In this document: positions 1 to 8,231 of the stretch, piece by piece
Position numbering within the stretch: the stretch's first letter is position 1
Layout: each line of letters opens with the position of its first letter
Assembly: GCA_963839365.1 (NCBI GenBank)
Contig: CAWIUT010000002.1
Location: 386,269-450,268 of the forward strand
Length of the DNA: 64,000 bases
Origin: DASSKA01 sp963839365
GTDB lineage: Bacteria > Actinomycetota > Actinomycetes > Propionibacteriales > Nocardioidaceae
Direction: 5' to 3'
The notes under the pieces: model-generated
What the model saw: only the letters and a program-made list of their open reading frames with translations
Databases searched by the model: none
What the model was told of the DNA's origin: nothing
Made by a program: the position numbers and the translations under genes

Positions 1-1
1 C

Positions 2-562
2 GGCACCTCCCGCTGGATCAGCTCACCCGCCGCCCGGCGGGACACCCACCGGCTGCGTCGCCGCTGCGACGCCATCCTGGCCGGCACCGGCACGGTCCTC
101 ACCGACGATCCCGAGCTCAGCGCCCGCGACGACGCGGACCACCCGCTGCCGCTCGCGGACCAGCCGCTGCGGGCCGTGATGGGCCTGCGGGAGGTGCCCG
201 CGGACCGCCGGGTCCGCAACGAGGTCGCCGACACCGCGCTGCTGGCCACCCGCGACCCCGACGAGGCGCTGAGGCGGTTGTTCGCCCGCGGACGTCGGCA
301 CGTGCTGCTGGAGGGGGGACCCATCCTGGCGGCCGCCTTCCTCGGCGCCGGGTACGTCGACGAGGTGGTCGCCTACCTCGCCCCGGTGCTGCTCGGTTCC
401 GGGCCGGCCAGCGTCGGCGCGCTGGGCATCGACACCCTGGCCGACGCGCGCCGGCTGTCTGTCGTGGACGTGACCACGCTCGGCGAAGGAGAGGACCGCA
501 ACGTGAGGCTCACCATGACCCCGGCCGCCAAGCCGCCCGCGGACCGGCCCCGAGGAGGCTGA
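2..562 (+). CDS. ribD: RibD, reductase domain (5' truncated by window edge)
   Basis: C-terminal part of the bifunctional riboflavin biosynthesis deaminase/reductase, which reduces the ribosyl side chain of the pyrimidine intermediate with NADPH. Reading frame 2 is open from the first bases and encodes TSRWISSPAARRDTHRLR followed by DAILAGTGTVLTDDPELSAR, the substrate-loop and nucleotide-binding region of the RibD_C (DHFR-like) domain; GGPILAAAFL further on is the typical late glycine motif. The deaminase domain and start lie upstream of the window. The stop is two bases before ribE, so the genes are translationally coupled. Any FMN riboswitch would be outside the window. Confidence 0.9.
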   Translation, partial: GTSRWISSPAARRDTHRLRRRCDAILAGTGTVLTDDPELSARDDADHPLPLADQPLRAVMGLREVPADRRVRNEVADTALLATRDPDEALRRLFARGRRHVLLEGGPILAAAFLGAGYVDEVVAYLAPVLLGSGPASVGALGIDTLADARRLSVVDVTTLGEGEDRNVRLTMTPAAKPPADRPRGG

Positions 563-563
563 G

Positions 564-1187
564 GTGTTCACCGGAATCGTGGAAGGACTGGGAACGGTCG
601 CCTTCGTCGAGGACCAGGGGGACGCGGTCCGGCTCGGCGTGCGCTGTCCCGAGCTGCTCACGGACGCGCGCCCCGGCGACTCCATCGCCGTCGACGGCTG
701 CTGCCTGACCCTCTCCGAGGTCGACGACCAGACGTTCGCCGCCGACGTGATGCGGGAGACGCTGAGCAAGACGACGCTGGGGAACCGCACGACAGGAGAC
801 CGGGTGAACCTGGAGCGCGCCGTCACCCCCACGACACGGCTCGGCGGCCACCTGATGTCCGGGCATGTCGACGGCACCGGCGCCGTGCTGTCCCGGGAGC
901 CCTCCGAGCACTGGGACCTAGTGCGCGTCTCGTTGCCTGCGGCGCTTGGCCGGTACGTCGTGGCCAAGGGCTCGATCGCCGCCGACGGGGTCTCCCTGAC
1001 CGTGGTGGAGGTCTCCGGCGCCGGCGCCACGCAGGACGGATGGTTCTCGGTGTCGCTGATCCCGGAGACCCTGCGGCGCACGACGTGGGGCGCACGGGCG
1101 CCCGGCGAACCGGTGAACCTCGAGGTGGACGTCATCGGCAAGTACGTGGAGCGGCAGCTCCAAGGACACGGACAGGAGCACGCATGA
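564..1187 (+). CDS. ribE: Riboflavin synthase, alpha chain
   Basis: Makes riboflavin from two 6,7-dimethyl-8-ribityllumazine molecules in the cytoplasm. The 207-residue protein begins MFTGIVEGLG, the near-invariant riboflavin synthase N-terminus, which fixes the GTG start at 564. Two homologous lumazine-binding barrels are visible, the second beginning near LGGHLMSGHVDGTG, and the length is normal for the family. The stop overlaps the next start as ATGA, so translation is coupled with ribM. It sits third from last in the rib operon, as in Streptomyces and Corynebacterium relatives. Confidence 0.96.
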   Translation: MFTGIVEGLGTVAFVEDQGDAVRLGVRCPELLTDARPGDSIAVDGCCLTLSEVDDQTFAADVMRETLSKTTLGNRTTGDRVNLERAVTPTTRLGGHLMSGHVDGTGAVLSREPSEHWDLVRVSLPAALGRYVVAKGSIAADGVSLTVVEVSGAGATQDGWFSVSLIPETLRRTTWGARAPGEPVNLEVDVIGKYVERQLQGHGQEHA

Positions 1188-1873
1188 ACCCGCTGGACTG
1201 GCTTCTCGAGGGGACCTTCACCGTCGCAGGCGGACAGGTGCTCGTGCGGGAGGTGCTGGGCAACCTGTTCGGGCTGGCCAGCGCGATCGGCGGCATGCGC
1301 CGCCAGACCTGGGCATGGCCGGTGGGGATCCTCGGGAACCTCATCTTGTTCACGGTGTTCGTCGGCGGCGTGCTCGCCAAGCCACAGGCGCACGACCTGT
1401 GGGGGCAGGCGGGCCGGCAGGTGTTCTTCCTGGCCGTCTCCGCCTACGGGTGGTGGCGCTGGCGCCGGGCCGTCCGGAGCCAGGAGAGCCCCGACGGCGC
1501 GATCGCGCCCCGCTGGGCGGGTACATCAGGCAGGCTGCAGATGCTGGCGTTCGCGGTCGTCGGCACCGTGGTGTTCTACTTCGTGCTCAAGGCCCTCGGC
1601 TCCTGGGGGCCGCTGTCCGACGCTTGGATCCTCACCGGGTCCATCCTGGCCACCTACGGGATGGCCCGCGGCTGGACAGAGTTCTGGCTCACCTGGATCG
1701 CCGTCGACGTGGTGGGGGTGCCGCTGCTGCTGGCGGCCGGGTACTACCCCTCGGCGACGATGTACATCGTCTACGGCGCGTTCTGTCTGTGGGGCTTCGT
1801 GACCTGGGTCCGGGTGCAGCGGCAGGAGCGGCCGGACCGGCCGGCCGAGACCGCCGAGGTGCTGTCATCATGA
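1184..1873 (+). CDS. ribM: PnuC-family transporter in the rib operon, probable riboflavin transporter RibM
   Basis: A 229-residue membrane protein with about six to seven hydrophobic segments and the PnuC-family pattern WAWPVGILGNL and WWRWRRA. PnuC proteins move nicotinamide riboside, riboflavin or thiamine. In actinobacteria the PnuC homologue placed between ribE and ribBA is the riboflavin carrier RibM, and this gene occupies that slot with ATGA overlaps on both sides. The substrate is therefore inferred from context. An automated label of nicotinamide mononucleotide transporter would be less likely. Start chosen at the ATG overlapping the ribE stop; an upstream extension of the frame inside ribE looks non-coding. 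Confidence 0.88.
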   Translation: MNPLDWLLEGTFTVAGGQVLVREVLGNLFGLASAIGGMRRQTWAWPVGILGNLILFTVFVGGVLAKPQAHDLWGQAGRQVFFLAVSAYGWWRWRRAVRSQESPDGAIAPRWAGTSGRLQMLAFAVVGTVVFYFVLKALGSWGPLSDAWILTGSILATYGMARGWTEFWLTWIAVDVVGVPLLLAAGYYPSATMYIVYGAFCLWGFVTWVRVQRQERPDRPAETAEVLSS

Positions 1874-3147
1874 ACGCGGCACCGGCTGTCCGTCTGGACA
1901 CCGTCGAGGACGCACTGGCCGACATCCGCGCCGGCAAGCCGGTGGTGGTCGTCGACGACGAGGAGCGCGAGAACGAGGGCGACCTGGTGTTCGCCGCGGC
2001 CCGCTGCACCCCGGAGCTGATGGCGTTCACCATCCGGCACTCCTCCGGGGTGATCTGCGCCCCGGTGACCGCGGCCGTCCTGGACCGGTTGAGCATCCCG
2101 CTGATGACCCCGCACAACCGGGAGCGGATGCGCACGGCGTACACCGTCTCCGTGGACGCCCGCGACGGCGTCACCACCGGGATCTCCGCCGCCGACCGCT
2201 CGCGCACGGTGCGTACCCTCATCGACTCGGCGACCGAGCCCTTCGAGATCGTGCAGCCCGGGCACGTGTTCCCGTTGCGGTACCAGGAGGGCGGCGTGCT
2301 GGTCCGCCCCGGGCACACCGAGGCCTCGGTCGACCTGGCGCGGCTGGCCGGGCTGGAGCCGGCCGGTGTGATCTCTGAGATCGTCAACGACGACGGCAGC
2401 ATGAAACGCGGCCAGCAGCTGCGCGAGTTCGCCGACGAGCACGGCCTGCGGATGGTCGCGATCGAGCAGATCATCCACCACCGGCGTCGGCACGAGAACC
2501 ACGTCGTGCGGGTCGCGGAGACCCGGCTGCCCACGGAGCTCGCGGAGTTCCGCGCCTACGGCTACCGGATCACCATCGACGGGTCCGAGCACGTGGCCCT
2601 GGTGTACGGCGATCCGGCGTCCCTGGCCGACGGTGGCCCGGTGCTCACCCGCGTGCACTCCGAGTGCCTGACCGGCGACGTGTTCGGGTCCCGGCGCTGC
2701 GACTGCGGCCCGCAGCTGGCCGAGGCGATGGCCCGGATCGTGGCCGAGGGGCGCGGGGTGGTGGTGTACCTGCGCGGGCACGAGGGCCGCGGCATCGGCC
2801 TGGTCGCCAAGCTGCAGGCCTACCAGCTGCAGGACGGAGGCCGGGACACCGTCGACGCCAACCTCGATCTCGGGCTGCCGGCCGACGCCCGGCACTACGG
2901 TGCGGCCACCCAGATCCTGCGCGACCTGGGGGTGACCTCGGTGCGGCTGCTGACCAACAACCCCGCCAAGACCAAGGAGCTCGAGACGTACGGCGTCGCG
3001 GTCACCGAGCGGGTGCCGCTGACCCCCCGGCCCAACGACCACAACCTCGCCTACCTGTTGACCAAGCGGGACCGGATGGGTCACCATCTGCCGGACCTTG
3101 CCGAGCCCGACACCGGGGCGGCTGCGACGGAAGGAGAACGCACGTGA
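1870..3147 (+). CDS. ribBA: Bifunctional DHBP synthase / GTP cyclohydrolase II
   Basis: 425 residues. The N-terminal half (about 1-205) is 3,4-dihydroxy-2-butanone-4-phosphate synthase, shown by VVVVDDEERENEGDLVFAA (acidic metal-binding loop) and the HTEASVDLARLAG segment. The C-terminal half (about 210-425) is GTP cyclohydrolase II with HSECLTGDVFGSRRCDCG (zinc-binding cysteines) and YLRGHEGRGIGLVAKLQAY. The protein supplies both precursors of lumazine, from ribulose 5-phosphate and GTP. The start is the ATG overlapping the ribM stop. The fused arrangement is usual in actinobacteria. A run of tail residues after LTKRDRMGHHL is poorly conserved. Confidence 0.96.
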   Translation: MNAAPAVRLDTVEDALADIRAGKPVVVVDDEERENEGDLVFAAARCTPELMAFTIRHSSGVICAPVTAAVLDRLSIPLMTPHNRERMRTAYTVSVDARDGVTTGISAADRSRTVRTLIDSATEPFEIVQPGHVFPLRYQEGGVLVRPGHTEASVDLARLAGLEPAGVISEIVNDDGSMKRGQQLREFADEHGLRMVAIEQIIHHRRRHENHVVRVAETRLPTELAEFRAYGYRITIDGSEHVALVYGDPASLADGGPVLTRVHSECLTGDVFGSRRCDCGPQLAEAMARIVAEGRGVVVYLRGHEGRGIGLVAKLQAYQLQDGGRDTVDANLDLGLPADARHYGAATQILRDLGVTSVRLLTNNPAKTKELETYGVAVTERVPLTPRPNDHNLAYLLTKRDRMGHHLPDLAEPDTGAAATEGERT

Positions 3148-3644
3148 CCGGCGAAGGATCCCCCGACACCCACCCGATCGACTGCCACGACTTCCGGATC
3201 GCCGTGGTCGCGTCCTGCTGGCACGAGCGGGTCATGGACGGGCTGATCGGCGGAGCCCGCCGGGCGCTCGACGAGTACCAGGTGGAGGTGCCGCTGGTGG
3301 TGCGGGTGCCCGGGTCCTTCGAGCTGCCGGTGGTGGCCGCCGCGCTCGCCGAGAAGGGGTACGAGGCGGTGGTCGCACTCGGCGCGGTCATCCGCGGCGG
3401 CACTCCCCACTTCGACTACGTCTGCCAGGCGGCCACCGACGGGCTGGGCCGGGTGGCGCTGGACTCCGGCGCGGCGATCGGGTTCGGGCTGCTCACCTGC
3501 GACACCGAGCAGCAGGCGCTGGACCGCGCCGGCCTGGAAGGGTCCTCGGAGGACAAGGGCTACGACGCCACGTCGGCAGCGCTGGTCACCGCGTCCACGC
3601 TGCGCCGGATCCGCCGCGGCTACGAGCTCGACGCCGAGGGCTGA
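3144..3644 (+). CDS. ribH: 6,7-dimethyl-8-ribityllumazine synthase
   Basis: 166-residue lumazine synthase, the penultimate enzyme of riboflavin synthesis, which forms pentameric or icosahedral shells in relatives. The motif VPGSFELPVVA, then GAVIRGGTPHFDYV with the catalytic histidine region, and FGLLTCDTEQQALDRAG are all present. GTG start at 3144 overlaps the ribBA stop and has AAGGAG about 8 bases upstream. It is the last gene of the rib operon; 115 bases separate it from hisE. Confidence 0.96.
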   Translation: MTGEGSPDTHPIDCHDFRIAVVASCWHERVMDGLIGGARRALDEYQVEVPLVVRVPGSFELPVVAAALAEKGYEAVVALGAVIRGGTPHFDYVCQAATDGLGRVALDSGAAIGFGLLTCDTEQQALDRAGLEGSSEDKGYDATSAALVTASTLRRIRRGYELDAEG

Positions 3645-3710
3645 GCGACCGACGAGGCGGCGGCCCCCTCGGGGGTTGGGACGGGTCGACCTCCTCGGCG
3701 TCGTACGCCG

Positions 3711-3741
3711 TAGGCTGGGCCCGCGTGGCATGCACGCGGGC
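3711..3741 (+). promoter_or_regulatory. hisE promoter -10 box and overlapping 9-bp palindrome
   Basis: TAGGCT at 3711-3716 fits the actinobacterial -10 pattern TAnnnT and would start transcription near 3723. A perfect inverted repeat follows, GCCCGCGTG (3719-3727) and CACGCGGGC (3733-3741) with loop GCATG, ending 18 bases before the hisE ATG. It could be an operator straddling the start site or a leader hairpin. The role is inference; no clear -35 box was seen. Confidence 0.5.
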
Positions 3742-3759
3742 ACGAGGGAAGCAGAGGCG

Positions 3760-4023
3760 ATGAAGACGTTCGAGGAGCTCTGGCACGAGCTCAGCGTCAA
3801 GGCGCAGACCCGTCCCGAGGACTCGGGCACGGTGCGCGCTCTGGACGCGGGGGTGCACGCGATCGGCAAGAAGCTGGTCGAGGAGGCGGCGGAGTCCTGG
3901 ATGGCCGCCGAGCACGAGGGACCGCAGCGGACCGCGGAAGAGGTCAGCCAGCTGCTCTACCAGGCGCAGGTGCTCATGCTGGCCAGCGGACTGTCTCTCG
4001 ACGACGTCTACGCCCACCTGTGA
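3760..4023 (+). CDS. hisE: Phosphoribosyl-ATP pyrophosphohydrolase
   Basis: 87-residue enzyme of the second step of histidine synthesis, hydrolysing PR-ATP to PR-AMP. The MazG-like all-alpha fold shows KKLVEEAAESWMAAEHEG (the EExxE metal-binding helix) and EEVSQLLYQAQVLML. The ATG at 3760 was chosen because it follows GCAGAGG and begins MKTFEELW, the normal N-terminus. It is paired with hisG 10 bases downstream, the hisE-hisG operon typical of actinobacteria, separate from the rest of the his genes. Confidence 0.95.
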   Translation: MKTFEELWHELSVKAQTRPEDSGTVRALDAGVHAIGKKLVEEAAESWMAAEHEGPQRTAEEVSQLLYQAQVLMLASGLSLDDVYAHL

Positions 4024-4033
4024 AAGGCGCCCG

Positions 4034-4891
4034 ATGAACCAGCGGTTCCTGCGCATCGCTGTCCCCAACAAGGGCGCGCTGTCCGCAGCGGCCTCCGACA
4101 TCTTGCGCGAGGCGGGCTACGCCCAGCGCAGCGACAGCAAGCAGCTCGCGCTCAACGACCCCGAGAACGAGGTCGAGTTCTTCTACCTGCGCCCCCGGGA
4201 CATCGCGCTCTACGTCGGGGAGGGGACCCTGGACCTCGGCGTGACCGGGCGGGACCTGCTCCGCGACTCCGGCGCGAAGGCCGAGGAGGTGCTCTCGCTC
4301 GGGTTCGGACGGTCCCGCTTCCGGTTCGCCGCTCCGCCCGGCACGGTGTCGAACACCGCCGACCTGGCCGGCAAGCGGATCGCCACGTCGTACGACGGAG
4401 TGGTGCGCCGGTTCCTCGAGGAGCGGGGCATCGACGCGACAGTGATCCGGCTCGACGGTGCCGTGGAGACCAGCGTGCAGCTCGGGGTGGCCGACGCGAT
4501 CGCCGACGTGGTGGAGACCGGCAGCACGCTGCGCCAGGCCGGGCTGTCGCTGGTCGGCGAGACCATCATGGAGTCCGAGGCGGTGGTGATCGCTCGCACG
4601 GGTGCGGAGATGCCTTTGGGCTTCGACATCTTCGAGCGGCGCGTCCGCGGGGTGCTGGTGGCTCGGGCGTACGTGATGATGGACTACGACATCCGGGAGG
4701 AGCGGGTCGAGGAAGCGGTCGCGCTGACCCCCGGTATCGAGAGTCCCACCGTGTCACCGCTGCACCGCGAGGGCTGGGTGGCCGTGCGGGCGATGGTGCC
4801 GCGGGAGGGGGCGCAACGGCTGATGGACGGGCTCTACGAGCTCGGCGCCCGTGGAATCCTGGTGACGGACATCCATGCCTGCCGGCTCTGA
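4034..4891 (+). CDS. hisG: ATP phosphoribosyltransferase (long form)
   Basis: 285-residue HisG, the committed and feedback-regulated step of histidine synthesis, joining ATP and PRPP. The N-terminus RIAVPNKGALSAAASDILREAGY and the PRPP-binding ADVVETGSTLRQAGL are clear. The length, with the segment after about residue 210, fits the long HisG form that carries a C-terminal ACT-like regulatory domain for histidine inhibition and does not need HisZ. The start has AAAGGCG upstream. Its end overlaps the next gene by 17 bases. Confidence 0.96.
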   Translation: MNQRFLRIAVPNKGALSAAASDILREAGYAQRSDSKQLALNDPENEVEFFYLRPRDIALYVGEGTLDLGVTGRDLLRDSGAKAEEVLSLGFGRSRFRFAAPPGTVSNTADLAGKRIATSYDGVVRRFLEERGIDATVIRLDGAVETSVQLGVADAIADVVETGSTLRQAGLSLVGETIMESEAVVIARTGAEMPLGFDIFERRVRGVLVARAYVMMDYDIREERVEEAVALTPGIESPTVSPLHREGWVAVRAMVPREGAQRLMDGLYELGARGILVTDIHACRL

Positions 4892-5351
4892 GGCTCCGCC
4901 ACCGAAGCTGCCGCACACCTTCAGGCCGCTCGGCGTGCGGTTCGCGGTGTTCGTGTTCGGCGGGATGCTGCTCGCCGTCTGCCTGGTCGCCTGGTTCGCG
5001 CTCCCGGCGCACATCCGGGCCGAGTTCTCGCTGCTGGAGCGGCTGACGGGCGGGTTCTTCGCGCTCGTGCTCGCAGTGATCGCGGCGGGGCTGGCCCGCT
5101 GCCGGCTGGTGGCCCGCGAGGACGGGGTGACCATCGTGAACGGCTACCGCAAGCGCAGCTTCCACTGGAACCAGCTGGTGGCCATCACGCTGCGGCCGGG
5201 CGGGCCGTGGGCGGTCATCGACCTCAGCGACGGGACCGCCGTGTCGGCGATGGCCATCCAGAGCGCGGACGGCGGTCGGGCGACCGCCCAGGTGCGCGCG
5301 GTGCGTGCCCTGATCAACCAGCAGCAGGGCCGCCCGTCGCGGAACGACTGA
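4875..5351 (+). CDS. Small PH-domain membrane protein
   Basis: 158 residues. Two transmembrane helices are predicted by eye at about 21-45 and 59-75, followed by a short cytoplasmic beta-rich region (ARCRLVAREDGVTIVNGYRKRSFHWNQL split over residues about 75-110) that resembles the bacterial PH-like domain found in many actinobacterial two-helix proteins. Function unknown. It starts inside the 3' end of hisG and so is probably co-transcribed. Its last 38 bases overlap the convergent DUF1116 gene. Confidence 0.75.
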   Translation: MPAGSEAPPPKLPHTFRPLGVRFAVFVFGGMLLAVCLVAWFALPAHIRAEFSLLERLTGGFFALVLAVIAAGLARCRLVAREDGVTIVNGYRKRSFHWNQLVAITLRPGGPWAVIDLSDGTAVSAMAIQSADGGRATAQVRAVRALINQQQGRPSRND

Positions 5352-6744
5352 GCGGCGGAGCGTTCTCGGCCAGCGTGTGGATCGCCTGGACGAAGCAGTC
5401 CAGGGGCGGGGTGACCAGGCCGGCGCCCACCTGACCGGTGCCGGCGACCCGGCCGGCCATGCCGGTGTTGATCTGCGGCAGCACACCACTGCGCAGCACC
5501 GCGGAGACGTCGATGCCGGTGGGAGCGCCGCGGAAGTCGAGGATGGGCAGCGCGAACGCGGGGTTCTCGCCCACGGTGATGTCGTACATCGCCCGGGTGG
5601 TGGCCAGGGCGTCCGGGACGCTGCCGCCAACGAACCCGACGATCGCCGGCGCCGTCGCCATCACGAACCCCCCGAGCCCGGCCGTCTCGGCGATCGTGGA
5701 GTCGCCGATGTCGGGATTGGCGTCCTCCGGGCCGTAGGCGCCGAGGAACAGGCCCTCCGGGGTGTGGGCCGGGGCGGTGAACCATCGGTCCCCGGTGCCG
5801 GCGGTCTGGATCCCGAAGTCGGTGCCGTTGCGGGCCATCACGGTGACCACTGTGGAGCCCGGCTGGTCGGCCGCCGCCCGGGTCTGCAGCTTGCAGGCCG
5901 GCATCACCAGGTTGAGGAAGAAGTGGTCGTTGCCGGCGACGAAGCGCACCGCCGCGGCCACCTGCTCGGTCGGCGCACCGGAGTCGATGAGCGCCGGGAG
6001 GACCTCCCGCAGGAACATCAGCGTGCCGGCCCGGTTGCGGTTGTGGCCCTCGTCGCCCATCTGCACCATCTGCGCGACGATCGCCTTGATGTCGACCGGG
6101 GCCAGCGATCGCACCGCGCGCTGGAGCAGCGGTCCTAGCGCGTTGGTCATCCACCGCAGCCGGTCGATGACCTCGCCGGAGTAGGCGCCGTACCGCAGCA
6201 CCTTGCCCAGACCCTCGTTCAGCGAGCACCAGGCGGTGTTGTCGTGCGTCTCGTCCCGCAGCGCGAACATCCACATCGACGGCGACACCACGCCGGCCAT
6301 CGGCCCCACCGCGCCGCGGTGGTGGCACGGTTCCCAGCTCACCTCACCGGTGGCCAGCGCGGTCTCCGCCGCCTCCGGGGTGTCGGCCATCCCCTCGAAC
6401 AGCATCGCGCCGATGAGCGCGCCGCGCATCGGCCCGGAGGCGCGCTCCCAGTCCACCGGCGGGCCTGCGTGCAGGAACTGCCCGCGCTCGAGGCCGAGCG
6501 CCTCGCGGGCCGGCAGCACGTCGACCAGCGCCGCCTGCGCCGAGAGCATCTCCCGCAGCGCCGCCTCGTTGGCGGCGGCCCGGCGCGGATCGGCCAGCAC
6601 CCTGGTCAGCGCATCGCCGGTGCCGGGGACCGGCGGGCGCCAGTCGACGCTGGTCACCGGCACCCCCTGGCGCTCGAGGGCCTGCGTGAACAGCGCCGCG
6701 CCGGCAGTGACCACCTCGGTGGGAGTGGACAGCGAGGTCGTCAT
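5314..6744 (-). CDS. DUF1116 (YlbE/AllG-like) subunit of FdrA-type transcarbamylase
   Basis: 476-residue DUF1116 protein. Typical family segments are NDHFFLNLVMPACK, QMGDEGHNRNRAGT, GNGTDFG-like ARNGTDFGIQ and PTGIDVSAVLRSGVLPQINTGMAG. In E. coli the homologue YlbE is one of three subunits, with FdrA and YlbF, of oxamate transcarbamylase, which cleaves oxalurate with phosphate to oxamate and carbamoyl phosphate. Its start overlaps the fdrA stop as ATGA, and all three subunit genes form one leftward operon. The substrate here is not shown by sequence; neighbours point to ureidomalonate rather than oxalurate. Some strains carry several paralogues, so the exact reaction is inference. Confidence 0.85.
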   Translation of the reverse strand: MTTSLSTPTEVVTAGAALFTQALERQGVPVTSVDWRPPVPGTGDALTRVLADPRRAAANEAALREMLSAQAALVDVLPAREALGLERGQFLHAGPPVDWERASGPMRGALIGAMLFEGMADTPEAAETALATGEVSWEPCHHRGAVGPMAGVVSPSMWMFALRDETHDNTAWCSLNEGLGKVLRYGAYSGEVIDRLRWMTNALGPLLQRAVRSLAPVDIKAIVAQMVQMGDEGHNRNRAGTLMFLREVLPALIDSGAPTEQVAAAVRFVAGNDHFFLNLVMPACKLQTRAAADQPGSTVVTVMARNGTDFGIQTAGTGDRWFTAPAHTPEGLFLGAYGPEDANPDIGDSTIAETAGLGGFVMATAPAIVGFVGGSVPDALATTRAMYDITVGENPAFALPILDFRGAPTGIDVSAVLRSGVLPQINTGMAGRVAGTGQVGAGLVTPPLDCFVQAIHTLAENAPPLSRSATGGPAAG

Positions 6745-8231
6745 CGTGCGGTCTCCTCGTTCCTGAGCAGGCGTACGGCGCAGCCGACCGCCGCTGCGTT
6801 GGACATGAACACCCAGGCCCCTGCCTCGTTCAGGGTGTCGACCTGCCGGTGCAGGCCCTGCGGGTCGTCCCGGGTGCCCACCACGGTCGCCACGACCGGG
6901 ATGCCGGCGGCGGTGGCCTTGCGCACGGCGCCGGCCAGCTCGCCGGCCGGGTCCTCCGCGGCGCCGAGCCCGAGCACCACGTCGACCATGACCACGCCCG
7001 TGTCCGGTGCCGCCACCGCCCGGGAGAGCGCCTCCAGCCGGATGCTCTGGTCGATCATCGGGTGCGGGCGTCCGCGGGTGAGCCGGTCGTCGCCGAGGTC
7101 GACCATGGTGTGGCCGTGTGGCACCAGGGGGTCGGCCAGCGCCCACTCGGGACGCAGCGGGATGTTCGAGGAGATCGGGCCCAGCTCGGCGCTGGCCAGC
7201 AGCATCGCCTCGTCGCAGAGGGTGCCGCCGCTGAACAGCCCTACCAGCCAGCCGCTCGAGCGGGTGCCCGCACCGACCAGGTCACCGGGACGCTGCCCCG
7301 GCTCGTCCCAGGGCCGCCCGCCGCTCTCGACGACCTCGCGGGCCAGCTCGGTCAGGGTGCTGCCGTCAGGGCCGAGCAGGCCGAAGGCCACCGGCTTGCC
7401 GAGGGACCGCGCGTGCGTGCGCACGGCCTGCTCGACCCCGGGATCCGGCGGCTTGGAGACCACCACGACCTGCTCGGTGCCGTCGTCGGCCGCCAGCAGG
7501 TCCAGCGCACGCCGTGTGGACGCCCCGCCCACCGCGGCGCTGAGGTCCCGGCCTCCCACGCCGACGCAGTGGGAGATCCCGACCCCTGCACCGTCGAGCA
7601 GGCTCATCAGGTGCTGGGCCCCGGTGCCGGATGCGGCCACGATGCCGACCGGCCCGGGGCGGACCACGTTGGCGAACCCGAGACCGACGCCGCCGATCAC
7701 GGCGGTGCCGCAGTCGGGCCCCATCACCAGGACGCCGGTGCGCGCGGCGTACGCCTTGAGCGCGACCTCCTGCTCCAGCGGCACGTTGTCGCTGAAGACC
7801 ATCGTGTGCAGCCCGGCGTCGATCGCGTCGATCGCGTCGAGGAAGGCATGCTCCCCGGGGGTGGAGATGAGCGCGACCGACGCGGACGAGCCGCGCGCCG
7901 CGGCCCGGACCGTGGCGGGGCTGGGCCGGCCGCTCACGGTGAGCTCGCCGGTCGGACGCTCGGAAAGAGCGGCGTCGGCCTCGGCGAAGGCACGGCGCAG
8001 GGCGTCCTCGTCGGAGGCCTCGACGGCGAGCAGCATGTCGTTGGGGGAGACCGCGGGCGGGTCGAAGCCCAGGTCCCGGGCAAGCTCGAGGTTGAGGTCG
8101 GTGGCCATCGCCACGAGAGCCGCGGACACCCCGGGCAGTGCGGCGACCCGCTTGCTCACCTGCATCAGCGTGACCGAGTCCAGGTAGCTGCCGGTGCGCA
8201 GCCGCAGCTCCTTGCGGGTGGTGTCTGTCAT
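6741..8231 (-). CDS. fdrA: FdrA-family carbamoyltransferase subunit (AllF-like)
   Basis: 496 residues related to succinyl-CoA synthetase alpha/beta folds. The family signature GPDCGTAVIGG lies at 171-181, the glycine-rich IVAASGTGAQ follows, and the SGGTLCDEAM and DPLVPHGHTMVDLGDD segments mark the second domain. Formerly labelled acyl-CoA synthetase FdrA. In E. coli the family is now linked to oxamate transcarbamylase. Start ATG at 8231 overlaps the DUF2877 stop. The carbamate kinase at 23125 on the other arm of the island is the expected partner, consuming carbamoyl phosphate to make ATP. Confidence 0.88.
   Translation of the reverse strand: MTDTTRKELRLRTGSYLDSVTLMQVSKRVAALPGVSAALVAMATDLNLELARDLGFDPPAVSPNDMLLAVEASDEDALRRAFAEADAALSERPTGELTVSGRPSPATVRAAARGSSASVALISTPGEHAFLDAIDAIDAGLHTMVFSDNVPLEQEVALKAYAARTGVLVMGPDCGTAVIGGVGLGFANVVRPGPVGIVAASGTGAQHLMSLLDGAGVGISHCVGVGGRDLSAAVGGASTRRALDLLAADDGTEQVVVVSKPPDPGVEQAVRTHARSLGKPVAFGLLGPDGSTLTELAREVVESGGRPWDEPGQRPGDLVGAGTRSSGWLVGLFSGGTLCDEAMLLASAELGPISSNIPLRPEWALADPLVPHGHTMVDLGDDRLTRGRPHPMIDQSIRLEALSRAVAAPDTGVVMVDVVLGLGAAEDPAGELAGAVRKATAAGIPVVATVVGTRDDPQGLHRQVDTLNEAGAWVFMSNAAAVGCAVRLLRNEETAR

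Noticed and set aside
1..600. FMN riboswitch for the rib operon
   Set aside because: It would lie upstream of ribD, whose 5' part is outside the window.
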